Assembly (NCBI GenBank): GCA_934725425.1
Contig: CAKVAX010000003.1
Span: 62,001 to 126,000, forward strand
DNA length: 64,000 nucleotides
Source of the DNA: an uncultured Eubacteriales bacterium
GTDB taxonomy: Bacteria > Bacillota > Clostridia > Oscillospirales > Acutalibacteraceae
Reading direction: 5' to 3'
Every line of letters begins with the position of its first letter. The first letter of the stretch is position 1. The position numbers and the translations under genes are program-made. Under the pieces are notes generated by a model, which saw only the letters and a list, made by a program, of their open reading frames with translations, searched no databases and was not told the origin of the DNA. Positions 1 to 8,720 of the stretch are shown piece by piece.

Positions 1-546
1 AAACCTCAAAAAGGCGAACTTATAAATTTGACGTTTATAGAAACCGCTCTTTATAACTATCTTTATAAAGTGGTTTTCAATGTCATAGATAAATATGTAA
101 AAGGCAGTGCAAAAAAAGAGCTTACTGATTTTTTCAAGTTATATATCGATCTTAGCAATCTTGTCAGAATAGTAAGGATGAGAAAGTTTTATGATTTAGA
201 GCCTGAATATATGATTTCCGCGTTGATAAGTCATGGAACTTTGGGCGAAGATAAATTAAAAAAATTTATATTTTCTCCAAACACCAAACAAATGATGTCA
301 GACATGAAAAATACAAAAATGGGTAAAAAATGGTTTTCGAGAGGACTTGATGTAATAGATAAAGTCCCTTTGAATATGCGATTCGACAAATGTCGTCATA
401 ATATAAGATTTTCTATGTCTCCTCCGATTGTTCTTATGTCATATATATTCTTAAAAGAGATAGAAATCATAAACATTACAAATATTATCGAAGGAATAAA
501 ATATAGGCTTCCTTCCGAAGAAATAAAAAAAATGTTGATTATGTAA
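1..546 (+). CDS. ntpC: V-type ATP synthase subunit C, 3' part
   Basis: The reading frame is open from the first base of the window, so the gene starts upstream and about 181 C-terminal residues are visible. Subunit C (homologue of eukaryotic subunit d) caps the membrane rotor ring and couples it to the central stalk. The visible part is all-helical and carries a segment typical of the family in which Asp, Asn and Arg are spaced as in DLSNLVRIVRMRKF (about residues 47-60 of the fragment). It is followed after 37 bases by the subunit I gene and belongs to the same operon. The assignment rests on this family pattern and on the operon context; the missing 5' end prevents a length check. Confidence 0.85.
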   Translation, partial: KPQKGELINLTFIETALYNYLYKVVFNVIDKYVKGSAKKELTDFFKLYIDLSNLVRIVRMRKFYDLEPEYMISALISHGTLGEDKLKKFIFSPNTKQMMSDMKNTKMGKKWFSRGLDVIDKVPLNMRFDKCRHNIRFSMSPPIVLMSYIFLKEIEIINITNIIEGIKYRLPSEEIKKMLIM

Positions 547-583
547 GATTATATAAACCAAATGAAAAAGTGAGGTAGAAAAG

Positions 584-2539
584 ATGTCAGTATCTAAGAT
601 GAGTTTTATCAGCATGATAGGTCCTATGCAGCAACTCGATGAGCTTATCAATATCTGTGGAGAATCCGGGGTATTTGAACCCGACAATGTTTTTTCTTTT
701 TATTCCAATACTGAAAGATTCTCGGCAATTTCCGAAGAAAATCCCTATTCCGAGCCGCTTAAAAGCCTGAAAAGCAGCGTGGATGCATGCGGCGGCAAGT
801 TGGAAGATGTTGATATAACGGGTTTTTATATCAGCAAAAGTAAGATTGACAGATACACAAATTACATTTCTGAAAATTTAGAGAATTTGATTGACCAAAA
901 AAGAAAGCTTTACTCGGAATTTTCTAAAAATAAAGACGAAATAGAAAAATTAAAACATTTTTATGGACTTAATACAAACATAGATGAAATATTATCGTGC
1001 GAATGCACGAAAGCACATTTTGGAAGAATGCCCAGAAGCAGCTACATGAAATTTGCCGAAGTTTCGAAACGCTATTCCGAAAATGGTGTGGAACTTATGT
1101 TTTTTCCGTTTGGTGCAGATGAAAATTATCAGTGGGGAATTTATTTTTCTTCAGTTGATAACCCGGGTGAAACCGATAGGATTTTTTCTTCGCTTTATTT
1201 TGAATCTATTGATATAGAATCATGTAAACAATCTCCGTATGAGAGAGTTTCGTATCTTCAAAATCTTAATATGGAGCTTTACAAAAAAATTGATGAAACC
1301 GAAAAGAAAATCAGTACTTTTTGGAATTCCCAAAAGAATCAATGCAAGAAATTTTATACGAAGCTTAAGCAACTTAGTGCCTATTTCGAAATAAAATCTT
1401 ATGCAGCGCAGTACAATAATACATTTATTTTGGTAGGCTGGGTTCCGCAGGAAAATCTAGAAAATTTCAAAGTAAAAATAAGCAAAATTAAATCGCTTGA
1501 ATATTCCACCGAAAAGGGCGAAAATATTTTGGAGCATCAGCCGCCTGTAAAACTGAAAAATCGAAAAATATTCAGACCATTTGAATTCTTGGTGGATACT
1601 TACGGAACTCCATCATACAACGAAATGGACCCGACAGTATTTGTTGCGATAACATACACGCTTTTGTTCGGCATAATGTTTGCGGATTTGGGTCAAGGAA
1701 TTTTGGTTTCCATAGTCGGATATTTAATGTGGAAATTCAAAAATATGGCACTTGGGAAAATGCTTATTCCGTGTGGAATATCTTCGGCGATATTCGGAAC
1801 ATTTTTTGGATCTGTTTTTGGATTTGAACACGCACTCGATCCTTTTTATAAGAACATATTCGGTATGAAAAGCAAACCGATTGAAGTTATGGACGCTTCG
1901 AGCACGAATAAAATAATTTATTCTGCTGTTGCGATCGGAATAGTCCTTTTGGTGGTTTCTATGTTACTGGGTATATATTCACTTTTAAAAAGAAAAAATT
2001 ATGGCGAAGCGATTTTTGGTTCCAAGGGTTTGTGCGGGATAGTTTTCTATATTTCACTTATATTTATGGTTATCGATATGGCTGCCCTTCACACAGGAGT
2101 TGTTACCACAGTATATGTAGTTTCACTTTTGATTTTACCGCTTATAATTTTAATGTTTAGCGAAATACTTATAAAAATTGTAAATGGAGAAAAAAATTGG
2201 AAGCCCGAAAGCTGGGCAGATTACTTACCGCAAAGCTTTTTTGAACTTTTTGAAGTGGTTTTGAGCTACGTCACTAATACGATGTCATTTTTAAGAGTAG
2301 GCGCATTTGTTTTGGTCCATGCCGGAATGATGATGGTGGTATTTACCATAGCTGATATGTTGCCGGGAAGCGGATATATAATTGCTGTAGTAATAGGAAA
2401 TATAGTTGTTACCGCTTTGGAAGCTCTTGTTGCGGGAATACAGGTTGTAAGATTGGAATTTTACGAAATGTTCAGCAAGTTTTTTGAAGGCCAAGGACGT
2501 CCGTTTACTCCTGTAACAGCAGAAGAAAGTTTAAATTAA
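584..2539 (+). CDS. ntpI: V-type ATP synthase subunit I (116-kDa/a-subunit homologue)
   Basis: This is the 651-residue membrane stator subunit that provides the ion half-channels next to the rotor ring. The first ~345 residues are hydrophilic and rich in Lys/Glu helices (the cytoplasmic stator arm). From about residue 348 a series of hydrophobic segments follows, beginning MDPTVFVAITYTLLFG. A conserved Arg (about residue 571 in SFLRVGAFVLVHAG) matches the essential arginine of a-type subunits that faces the rotor glutamate. The length agrees with bacterial family members. It has a GAGG ribosome site, lies between the C and K genes, and is clearly co-transcribed with them. Confidence 0.95.
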   Translation: MSVSKMSFISMIGPMQQLDELINICGESGVFEPDNVFSFYSNTERFSAISEENPYSEPLKSLKSSVDACGGKLEDVDITGFYISKSKIDRYTNYISENLENLIDQKRKLYSEFSKNKDEIEKLKHFYGLNTNIDEILSCECTKAHFGRMPRSSYMKFAEVSKRYSENGVELMFFPFGADENYQWGIYFSSVDNPGETDRIFSSLYFESIDIESCKQSPYERVSYLQNLNMELYKKIDETEKKISTFWNSQKNQCKKFYTKLKQLSAYFEIKSYAAQYNNTFILVGWVPQENLENFKVKISKIKSLEYSTEKGENILEHQPPVKLKNRKIFRPFEFLVDTYGTPSYNEMDPTVFVAITYTLLFGIMFADLGQGILVSIVGYLMWKFKNMALGKMLIPCGISSAIFGTFFGSVFGFEHALDPFYKNIFGMKSKPIEVMDASSTNKIIYSAVAIGIVLLVVSMLLGIYSLLKRKNYGEAIFGSKGLCGIVFYISLIFMVIDMAALHTGVVTTVYVVSLLILPLIILMFSEILIKIVNGEKNWKPESWADYLPQSFFELFEVVLSYVTNTMSFLRVGAFVLVHAGMMMVVFTIADMLPGSGYIIAVVIGNIVVTALEALVAGIQVVRLEFYEMFSKFFEGQGRPFTPVTAEESLN

Positions 2540-2594
2540 AGAATTTGAAAAATTTAATAAAAAAATATTATAAATTATTTTGGAGGTTTTTATT

Positions 2595-3071
2595 ATGTCA
2601 ACTTTATTATTTATTATTCCAACACTTTTAATTATAGCCGGAGCTCTTATCGCTGTAAGACTTGTTAAAGGCGGCGTAAGCAAAAAGAAAGCATTAATGT
2701 TCCAAATCGGCACAGCAGTACTTGTTATGGCAATTTGTTTAGTAACTTCAGTGAAATCAGCATATGCATCAGAAACAAAAGAAGCTCAAGCAGCAACTTC
2801 CGCTTCTCAATCCTCTGACTCAGGTTCAAAAGCTATGGCTTTCAGCGTAGGTTTAGTAGCCGCAGCATTGGTTACAGGATTATCAGGAATCGGCGGAGGA
2901 ATCGCTGTTGCATCTTCGGCTCCTGCCGCAATCGCAGCAACATCAGAAAACCCTAAAGCATTCGGTAAATCTCTTATAATGGTTGTTTTGGGTGAAGGTA
3001 TTGCACTTTATGGCCTTTTAATTTCAATGATGATACTGACTAATCTCGGACAATTAGGATTAGGAGCGTAG
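2595..3071 (+). CDS. ntpK: V-type ATP synthase subunit K (rotor ring proteolipid)
   Basis: This 158-residue protein forms the ion-carrying membrane ring. The ATG at 2595 is chosen because GGAGG lies at 2582-2586; an upstream in-frame start would sit on that ribosome site. Four hydrophobic segments form two hairpins. The first hairpin is degenerate, and the second carries the ion-binding acid Glu134 in VLGEGIALYGLL. One carboxylate per four helices is the normal V-type arrangement. A Ser/Ala/Thr-rich linker (about residues 58-75) joins the hairpins. The Gln and Thr residues that bind sodium in Enterococcus hirae NtpK seem to be absent, which suggests proton coupling (inference). Confidence 0.93.
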   Translation: MSTLLFIIPTLLIIAGALIAVRLVKGGVSKKKALMFQIGTAVLVMAICLVTSVKSAYASETKEAQAATSASQSSDSGSKAMAFSVGLVAAALVTGLSGIGGGIAVASSAPAAIAATSENPKAFGKSLIMVVLGEGIALYGLLISMMILTNLGQLGLGA

Positions 3072-3075
3072 TAAT

Positions 3076-3384
3076 ATGCGTTTTGAACTTATAAGCGATA
3101 GCACCGATACATTAGTAGGAATGCGTTTGGCAGGAATAAAAGGTATTATGGCCAAAAAAGCCGATGAAGCTGAAAAAGCGCTTAAAGAAGCGGTTGAAAA
3201 GCAAGATGTGGCAGTAGTTTTAATAACAGAACCTCTTGCAAAGCTTTGCGCAGAGCTTATACACAGTTTAAAAAGTACACATAAGACTCCTTTGATAATA
3301 GAAATCCCTGACGGAAGGTCACAAGGAAGTAAAAAAGATTCTATAACTCGCTATATACGTGAGGCTATTGGACTTAAAATTTAG
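3076..3384 (+). CDS. ntpG: V-type ATP synthase subunit F
   Basis: This is a 102-residue central-stalk subunit (called NtpG in Enterococcus hirae, AtpF in other schemes) that binds subunit D and regulates rotation. The sequence shows the compact Rossmann-like fold of the family: an N-terminal strand with DSTDTLVGMRLAGI, a central VAVVLITEPLA strand-helix, and a PLIIEIPDG strand near the C-terminus. It follows the K gene by only four bases and is followed by the E gene, so translation is probably coupled. Length and order fit the family well. Confidence 0.9.
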   Translation: MRFELISDSTDTLVGMRLAGIKGIMAKKADEAEKALKEAVEKQDVAVVLITEPLAKLCAELIHSLKSTHKTPLIIEIPDGRSQGSKKDSITRYIREAIGLKI

Positions 3385-3400
3385 ATTTAAGGGGGGCGAA

Positions 3401-3997
3401 ATGATGCATAAGAGCTTTAAATCAAGTAATTTCTTAAATGCGATCGATAAATATGCAAAAAAGCGCAGAAATAAAATTACAGATGAAATAAAAGAAATTG
3501 AAGAAAAAGAATTAAAAAAAGCTGAGGCTGAAATAGTTGAAGATATAAACGGCATGATTCAAAAAGAACTTGTGAGTATGAAAAACAAAATTGTAATAGA
3601 AGTTTCTCACAAGGAACTTGAAGAAAGAAAAAAAGTTTCTCAAAGACGTCGTCAAATGATAAAAGACATGTTCAGAGAATGCCGTGAAAAGCTTATAGAA
3701 TATTCTTCCTCGGAAAAGTATTTAGATTCCATGAAGCGTTATGCTTCTAAAATTTCTGAGGTTCTTACAGAAGATAACACAAAATTAATCGTTAAAAATG
3801 ATGATTTGAAGTACGCAGATGAAATAAAAAAAGCATTCGGAAGAGAGTGCGAAGTTTGCTCCGAAGAAGACATCATAATCGGCGGAATAAGAGGTTACAA
3901 TGAAAGCATGGGACTCATAGCTGATGAAACTCTTGACGCTAAGTTAAAAGAGCAAGAAGATTGGGCTGCAGAAAATTTTGGTGTATTGCTTGTTTAA
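3401..3997 (+). CDS. ntpE: V-type ATP synthase subunit E
   Basis: This is the peripheral stalk subunit that, with a partner helix protein, holds the catalytic head static. The roughly 198-residue product has a long charged N-terminal helix (about residues 15-80, Lys/Glu-rich) and a mixed C-terminal domain ending in an IIGGIRGYNESMGLIADETL segment typical of the family. The start is either ATG 3401 or ATG 3404; a GGGGGG ribosome site at 3391-3396 favours these over an upstream in-frame codon that overlaps the F gene. The usual small partner subunit (G/H) is not found in the window and may lie upstream. Confidence 0.9.
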   Translation: MMHKSFKSSNFLNAIDKYAKKRRNKITDEIKEIEEKELKKAEAEIVEDINGMIQKELVSMKNKIVIEVSHKELEERKKVSQRRRQMIKDMFRECREKLIEYSSSEKYLDSMKRYASKISEVLTEDNTKLIVKNDDLKYADEIKKAFGRECEVCSEEDIIIGGIRGYNESMGLIADETLDAKLKEQEDWAAENFGVLLV

Positions 3998-4029
3998 AAA
4001 TAACTAAAATATATACAAATAGGAGGGGT

Positions 4030-4064
4030 AAGCGCCGGCGGTTTTTAAGCTATGTGAAGCGCTT
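4030..4064 (+). promoter_or_regulatory. Stem-loop between Shine-Dalgarno and start of subunit A
   Basis: The strong Shine-Dalgarno AGGAGGGG at 4021-4028 is about 38-47 bases from the possible starts of ntpA (GTG 4067, ATG 4076), far too distant for normal initiation. Between them AAGCGC (4030-4035) can pair with GCGCTT (4059-4064). Folding this stem would bring the ribosome site within about 2-11 bases of the start. The stem is six base pairs with a large loop, so stability is moderate. Confidence 0.5.
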
Positions 4065-4075
4065 CTGTGACTAAT

Positions 4076-5842
4076 ATGAATGAAAATAATGTTATATATG
4101 GAATAAACGGCCCTGTCGTAACCGTAAAAGGCACAAAGTCATTTTCGATGATGGAAATGGTCTACGTAGGCAATGAAAAACTTATTGGTGAAGTAATAGG
4201 AGTTGCAGATGATTTTACAACCATACAGGTCTACGAAGAAACTACCGGATTACGTCCGGGCGAACCGGTCGAAGGCACAAAGGGCCCCATGAAGGCATGC
4301 CTTGGCCCCGGAATACTTAATAATATTTTTGATGGAATTGAACGTCCTTTGAAGGCTATCGAAGAAAAAAGCGGTTCTTTTATAGCAAGAGGATGTAGTG
4401 TGCCGTCTCTTAATCAGGATAGACTTTGGGATACACAAATACATGTAAAAAAAGGTGATTATTTGGAACCGGGGACTATTTATGCCTCTTGTCCCGAAAC
4501 TTCTATAATTACGCACAAATGCATGGTTCCTCCCAATGTCAGTGGAGAAGTAGTCGAGGTTGCTTCGAACGGACCTCATAAGGTATCTGATGCGATTGTT
4601 AAAATTAAGAATGAAAAAGGAAATATTAAATCTCTGACATTGTGTCAGTATTGGCCGATAAGATTTGCAAGACCTATAAAAGAAAGACTTGCTTCCAATA
4701 TTCCTCTCATAACCGGCCAGAGGATTATAGATACTCTTTTCCCGGTAGCCAAAGGCGGTGCGGCGGCAGTTCCCGGCGGATTTGGTACCGGAAAGACTAT
4801 GACTCAGCACCAGCTCGCAAAATGGTGCGATGCAGATATCATCGTTTATGTTGGATGCGGTGAACGTGGTAATGAGATGAGCCAAGTTGTTGACGAATTC
4901 TCGAAGCTCATTGACCCAAAATCCGGCAAACCCATGACAGAAAGAACCGTTCTTATCGCAAATACTTCAAACATGCCGGTAGCAGCAAGAGAAGCTTCTA
5001 TTTATACAGGAATTACCCTTGCGGAGTATTACCGTGATATGGGCTACGATGTTGCGATAATGGCTGACTCAACATCTCGTTGGGCTGAGGCTCTGAGGGA
5101 AATTTCGGGACGTTTGGAAGAAATGCCCGCTGAAGAAGGATTCCCGCCGTATTTACCGTCAAGACTTTCCGAATTTTATGAAAGAGCAGGTCGAGTTAAA
5201 ACTTTGGGAGAAAATGAAGGTTCCGTAACGATAATAGGCGCCGTTTCGCCTCAAGGATCTGATTTTTCCGAGCCTGTAACTCAAAACACAAAAAGATTCG
5301 TAAGATGTTTCTGGGCGCTCGATAAAGCTCTTGCATATGCCAGACATTATCCTGCAATAAATTGGATTAACAGTTATAGTGAGTATTTTGTTGATTTAGA
5401 CCCATGGTACATTAAAAATTACGGAGAATCTTTTGTAAAATACAGAAAGAAAATTGCATCTATCTTAAGTGAAGAAGATAAGCTTATGGAAATTGTAAAA
5501 TTAGTCGGTGCAGATGTTCTTCCGGATGACCAAAAGTTGATAATAGAAATTGCAAAGGTTATTCGTGTGGGATTTTTACAGCAGAATGCATTCCATAAAG
5601 ACGATACGTTTGTACCTTTAAAGAAGCAAAAAAAGATGATGAAAGCGATTTTATATCTTCACAAAAGAGTTCGACAGTTAATTTCGGCATCTATCCCGAT
5701 TTCAAAAGTTTTGGAAACAGGTATTTTTGACAAACTTACTCGTATTAAGTATGATGTCCCGAATGATGAACTCGAAAAATTTGATGACTACAAAAAAGAA
5801 ATTGACGATGTCATAGACAAAATCATAAACAATAAGATTTAA
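4076..5842 (+). CDS. ntpA: V-type ATP synthase catalytic subunit A
   Basis: This is the catalytic head subunit of the rotary ATPase, 588 residues from ATG 4076 (591 from GTG 4067). It has the N-terminal barrel (NVIYGINGPVVTVKG), the non-homologous bulge region (about residues 110-190), the P-loop GGFGTGKT (residues 234-241), followed by VYVGCGERGNEM, and the MADSTSRWAEALREISGRL segment of the nucleotide site. The length is typical. An in-frame TGA at 4055 rules out any start further upstream, so the strong ribosome site at 4021 is unusually far away (see the hairpin entry). The B gene follows with a 21-base gap. Confidence 0.97.
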   Translation: MNENNVIYGINGPVVTVKGTKSFSMMEMVYVGNEKLIGEVIGVADDFTTIQVYEETTGLRPGEPVEGTKGPMKACLGPGILNNIFDGIERPLKAIEEKSGSFIARGCSVPSLNQDRLWDTQIHVKKGDYLEPGTIYASCPETSIITHKCMVPPNVSGEVVEVASNGPHKVSDAIVKIKNEKGNIKSLTLCQYWPIRFARPIKERLASNIPLITGQRIIDTLFPVAKGGAAAVPGGFGTGKTMTQHQLAKWCDADIIVYVGCGERGNEMSQVVDEFSKLIDPKSGKPMTERTVLIANTSNMPVAAREASIYTGITLAEYYRDMGYDVAIMADSTSRWAEALREISGRLEEMPAEEGFPPYLPSRLSEFYERAGRVKTLGENEGSVTIIGAVSPQGSDFSEPVTQNTKRFVRCFWALDKALAYARHYPAINWINSYSEYFVDLDPWYIKNYGESFVKYRKKIASILSEEDKLMEIVKLVGADVLPDDQKLIIEIAKVIRVGFLQQNAFHKDDTFVPLKKQKKMMKAILYLHKRVRQLISASIPISKVLETGIFDKLTRIKYDVPNDELEKFDDYKKEIDDVIDKIINNKI

Positions 5843-5863
5843 TTGTACGGAGGTGAAAAGATT

Positions 5864-7333
5864 ATGGTACTTAATTATGTTGGACTTAAAGAAATAAGCG
5901 GTTCTCTTATAGTTTTAGAGGGTGTTGAGGGAGCATCGTACGAAGAAGTTGTTGATATTAAACTCGAAGACGGCTCTTACAGAAAAGGGAGAATCGTGCA
6001 AATAGAAGGAGATAAAGTTGTTGTACAGGTGTTCGAGGGCACTCACGGAATTTCTCTTTCAAATACAAAAGTTAAGCTAAAGGGAAAGCCAATGGAAATT
6101 TCTCTTTCCCCCGAAATTTTAGGGCGTGTGTTCAATGGCTCCGGTGAACCTATCGATAATTTAGGAAAAGTTTTTCCGCATAAAAAAATGAATATAAACG
6201 GAACACCCATTAACCCGATAGCTCGTATTTATCCCCGAAATTACATCAACACAGGGATATCTGCAATCGACACTTTGTCAACTCTTATAAGAGGGCAAAA
6301 GCTCCCTATATTTTCAAGTTCAGGAATGAAACACAATGAGTTAGCGGTTCAGATTGCGCGTCAGGCCAAGCTTTCCGGCGACGATAACAGCAATCTTGCC
6401 ATTGTTTTTGCTGCCATGGGTGTAAAAAACGATGTTGCTGAGTATTTTAGAAGAAAATTTGATGAATCGGGCGTTATAGAAAGAGTTGTAATGTATTTGA
6501 ATCTTTCGAATGACCCTGTAATCGAAAGAATTTTGACCCCAAGATGCGCTCTTACAACGGCTGAATATCTTGCTTTTGAACTCAATATGCACGTCCTTGT
6601 TATAATGACAGACATGACTTCATACGCCGAAGCTCTCAGAGAATTCAGCTCTTCCAAGGGTGAAATTCCGGGAAGAAAAGGATATCCGGGATATCTTTAT
6701 TCTGACCTTGCATCACTTTATGAACGCGCCGGAATGGTTAAAGGAAAAACCGGTTCGGTAACTCAAATTCCTATTTTGACCATGCCTAACGATGATATTA
6801 CTCATCCGCTTCCTGACCTTACCGGATATATTACCGAAGGGCAAATAGTTTTGGACCGTTCAATAGACAGAAAAGGATATTATCCGCCTATTTCGGTTCT
6901 TCCGTCATTGTCAAGACTTATGAAAGACGGCATAGGAGAAGGTTACACTCGTGCCGATCACCCCGAACTCGCAAATCAGCTCTTTGCTTCATACGCAAAA
7001 GTTCAGGACGCAAGAGCACTGGCGTCGGTTATCGGTGAGGAAGATTTGTCTCCGATAGATAAACTGTATATTAATTTCGGAAAAGCATTTGAAAAACAAT
7101 TTATAAATCAAGGCTTTAACGAAAACAGATCCATAGAACGTAGCTTGGAACTTGGTTGGAGGCTTATTTCAACCCTTCCTCGTCAGGAGCTTGACAGAAT
7201 AAGTAGTGAAACTCTTGATAAATATTACATCGAGGATAAAGATTTATTGGAGAGAAAAAATAAAATAGATTTCTTGGATGAAGTTGAATCCGACGATAAC
7301 GACGATGATATTGACGACAACGATGATAATTAA
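5864..7333 (+). CDS. ntpB: V-type ATP synthase subunit B
   Basis: This is the regulatory head subunit that alternates with A in the hexamer; 489 residues. The start ATG 5864 follows GGAGGTG at 5849-5855; an upstream in-frame TTG would include that site. It keeps the barrel and nucleotide-domain fold but lacks a normal P-loop, as expected for B subunits ([14 protein letters not shown] at that position), and has [19 protein letters not shown] and [19 protein letters not shown] segments. The last ~18 residues are almost entirely Asp/Asn/Glu, an acidic tail that is not part of the core fold. Confidence 0.96.
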   Translation: MVLNYVGLKEISGSLIVLEGVEGASYEEVVDIKLEDGSYRKGRIVQIEGDKVVVQVFEGTHGISLSNTKVKLKGKPMEISLSPEILGRVFNGSGEPIDNLGKVFPHKKMNINGTPINPIARIYPRNYINTGISAIDTLSTLIRGQKLPIFSSSGMKHNELAVQIARQAKLSGDDNSNLAIVFAAMGVKNDVAEYFRRKFDESGVIERVVMYLNLSNDPVIERILTPRCALTTAEYLAFELNMHVLVIMTDMTSYAEALREFSSSKGEIPGRKGYPGYLYSDLASLYERAGMVKGKTGSVTQIPILTMPNDDITHPLPDLTGYITEGQIVLDRSIDRKGYYPPISVLPSLSRLMKDGIGEGYTRADHPELANQLFASYAKVQDARALASVIGEEDLSPIDKLYINFGKAFEKQFINQGFNENRSIERSLELGWRLISTLPRQELDRISSETLDKYYIEDKDLLERKNKIDFLDEVESDDNDDDIDDNDDN

Positions 7334-7354
7334 TCTAAAGGGAGGTTTACTTAG

Positions 7355-7963
7355 ATGTCTTTACAATTAGCTCCCACAAAAGGAAATTTAATTGCTACTA
7401 AAAAATCCTATGCACTCGCTAAGCTGGGATTCGACCTTTTAGACCGCAAAAGAAATATCTTGGTTCGTGAAATGATGGCACTTATTGACAGAGCCGAAGA
7501 AATTCAAAATAAGATAGATTTCACATATCAAAAAGCTTTTTCTACCTTAAAAAAAGCTAACATCGCTTTGGGAGTTTGTGAAGAACTTTCTCAGGCTATT
7601 CCTGAAGAACAAGGGCTTAGTATTTCTTTTAAAAGCGTAATGGGTGTGGAAATTCCTATAATAAATTTTAAAGAACAAAAGATAAACGGAATCCCGTTTG
7701 GATTGTATTCTTCAAATTCCGACCTTGATAAAGCTTATTCCTGCTTTAGAGAGGTTCTCAGACTTACTGCAAGTTTGGCTGAAGTGGAAACCAGTGCGTA
7801 CCTGCTTGCTCGAGATATCAAAAAGACTCAAAAGCGAGCAAACGCTTTAAAAAATATTATGATACCTCGATTTGAAACTCTTATAAAATCTATCACCGAT
7901 GCCTTAGAAGAAAAGGAACGAGAAGAATTTTCCAGGCTTAAAGTTATAAAAAAGAAAAAATAA
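7355..7963 (+). CDS. ntpD: V-type ATP synthase subunit D
   Basis: This is the 202-residue central rotor shaft. The sequence is two long helices typical of the family: an N-terminal one starting LAPTKGNLIATKKSYALAKLGFDLLDRKR and a C-terminal one with RANALKNIMIPRFETLIKSI, which form the antiparallel coiled coil inside the A3B3 head. The start ATG has GGAGG 13 bases upstream. It is the last gene of the operon: a strong hairpin terminator lies 17 bases after the stop. Confidence 0.95.
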   Translation: MSLQLAPTKGNLIATKKSYALAKLGFDLLDRKRNILVREMMALIDRAEEIQNKIDFTYQKAFSTLKKANIALGVCEELSQAIPEEQGLSISFKSVMGVEIPIINFKEQKINGIPFGLYSSNSDLDKAYSCFREVLRLTASLAEVETSAYLLARDIKKTQKRANALKNIMIPRFETLIKSITDALEEKEREEFSRLKVIKKKK

Positions 7964-7979
7964 TTTTATGTGTAACAAG

Positions 7980-8010
7980 AATCTTCGCCGTAAATGGGCG
8001 AAGATTTTTT
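7980..8010 (+). terminator. Terminator of the V-ATPase operon
   Basis: A perfect 10-bp stem (AATCTTCGCC at 7980-7989 with GGCGAAGATT at 7997-8006), a 7-base loop and a T-run follow the D gene. Confidence 0.93.
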
Positions 8011-8049
8011 ATATATGTGTTAAAATATATATAAAAATTATTTATATTG

Positions 8050-8077
8050 TTGAAATTATATAAATATATGCTATAAT
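8050..8077 (+). promoter_or_regulatory. Sigma-A-type promoter of the NHLM exporter operon
   Basis: TTGAAA (8050-8055) and a consensus TATAAT (8072-8077) are separated by 16 bases, just after the ATPase terminator and about 40 bases before the first exporter gene. This makes the exporter an independent transcription unit. Confidence 0.75.
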
Positions 8078-8119
8078 TATTGCGTTGAATACTAATTATT
8101 TTAGAGAAGGGTGATATAA

Positions 8120-8701
8120 ATGTCTGAAAACGAGAAGAATTTATTTCGAAAAAGCAGTTTGGAAAGAGTTTCTTCCCCTGAGCAACTCAACGAGTATATC
8201 AAAGTTACCAATCCCAGTCTAGTAGTAATTTTAGTGACAGTTTTTGCAATGATTTTATCAGCAATGGTATGGATATTCGCCGGAGGACTCCCTAAAACGG
8301 TTTCGCTGGAGGGAGTGGTTATGGGCAATTCTTCCGGAACTCAAAAGGTTTATAGTTATGTTTCTATCGGAGACAGTAAACGCTTGACCGAAGGAACAGA
8401 AGTGCAAATTTGTCCTGAATATGCACCTAGAGAAGAATATGGATATATAAACGGAAAAATAACTTCGATTGGTGATGAAATTGTTACCAGTCAGTACCTA
8501 AATTACAAATTTGAAAATCCCCAAATTATTTTACCATTGATCACTGCAGCATCAAAGGAATCTAATTTGATAGAGATAGAAATGGAAATGGGAGATTGGT
8601 CGAATGAAAATGGAAAAAATATAGAAGTGGTCGAAGGAACTCTTTGTGAGGTTTCTGCGATAGTAGGAGAAACAAAACCTTATGAGCTTATTTTTAAATA
8701 A
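8120..8701 (+). CDS. NHLM bacteriocin system secretion protein (short HlyD-like adaptor)
   Basis: This 193-residue protein begins FRKSSLERVSSPEQLNEYIKVT, the N-terminal signature of NHLM bacteriocin-system secretion proteins, followed by one membrane helix (about residues 35-57) and an extracytoplasmic part with a VSLEGVVMG strand. Such adaptors work with peptidase-ABC exporters to move leader-cleaved peptides across the membrane. It is shorter than I would expect for the family and seems to lack the long coiled-coil hairpin. It is the first gene of a three-gene operon with the two ABC proteins. The family call is from the N-terminal motif and context. Confidence 0.85.
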   Translation: MSENEKNLFRKSSLERVSSPEQLNEYIKVTNPSLVVILVTVFAMILSAMVWIFAGGLPKTVSLEGVVMGNSSGTQKVYSYVSIGDSKRLTEGTEVQICPEYAPREEYGYINGKITSIGDEIVTSQYLNYKFENPQIILPLITAASKESNLIEIEMEMGDWSNENGKNIEVVEGTLCEVSAIVGETKPYELIFK

Positions 8702-8720
8702 AAGAAAAAAGGAGGAATAG

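Noticed and set aside
4250..4885. 211-codon open frame on the minus strand inside ntpA
   Set aside because: It is fully antisense to a highly conserved gene, has no ribosome site and its translation has no protein-like pattern.
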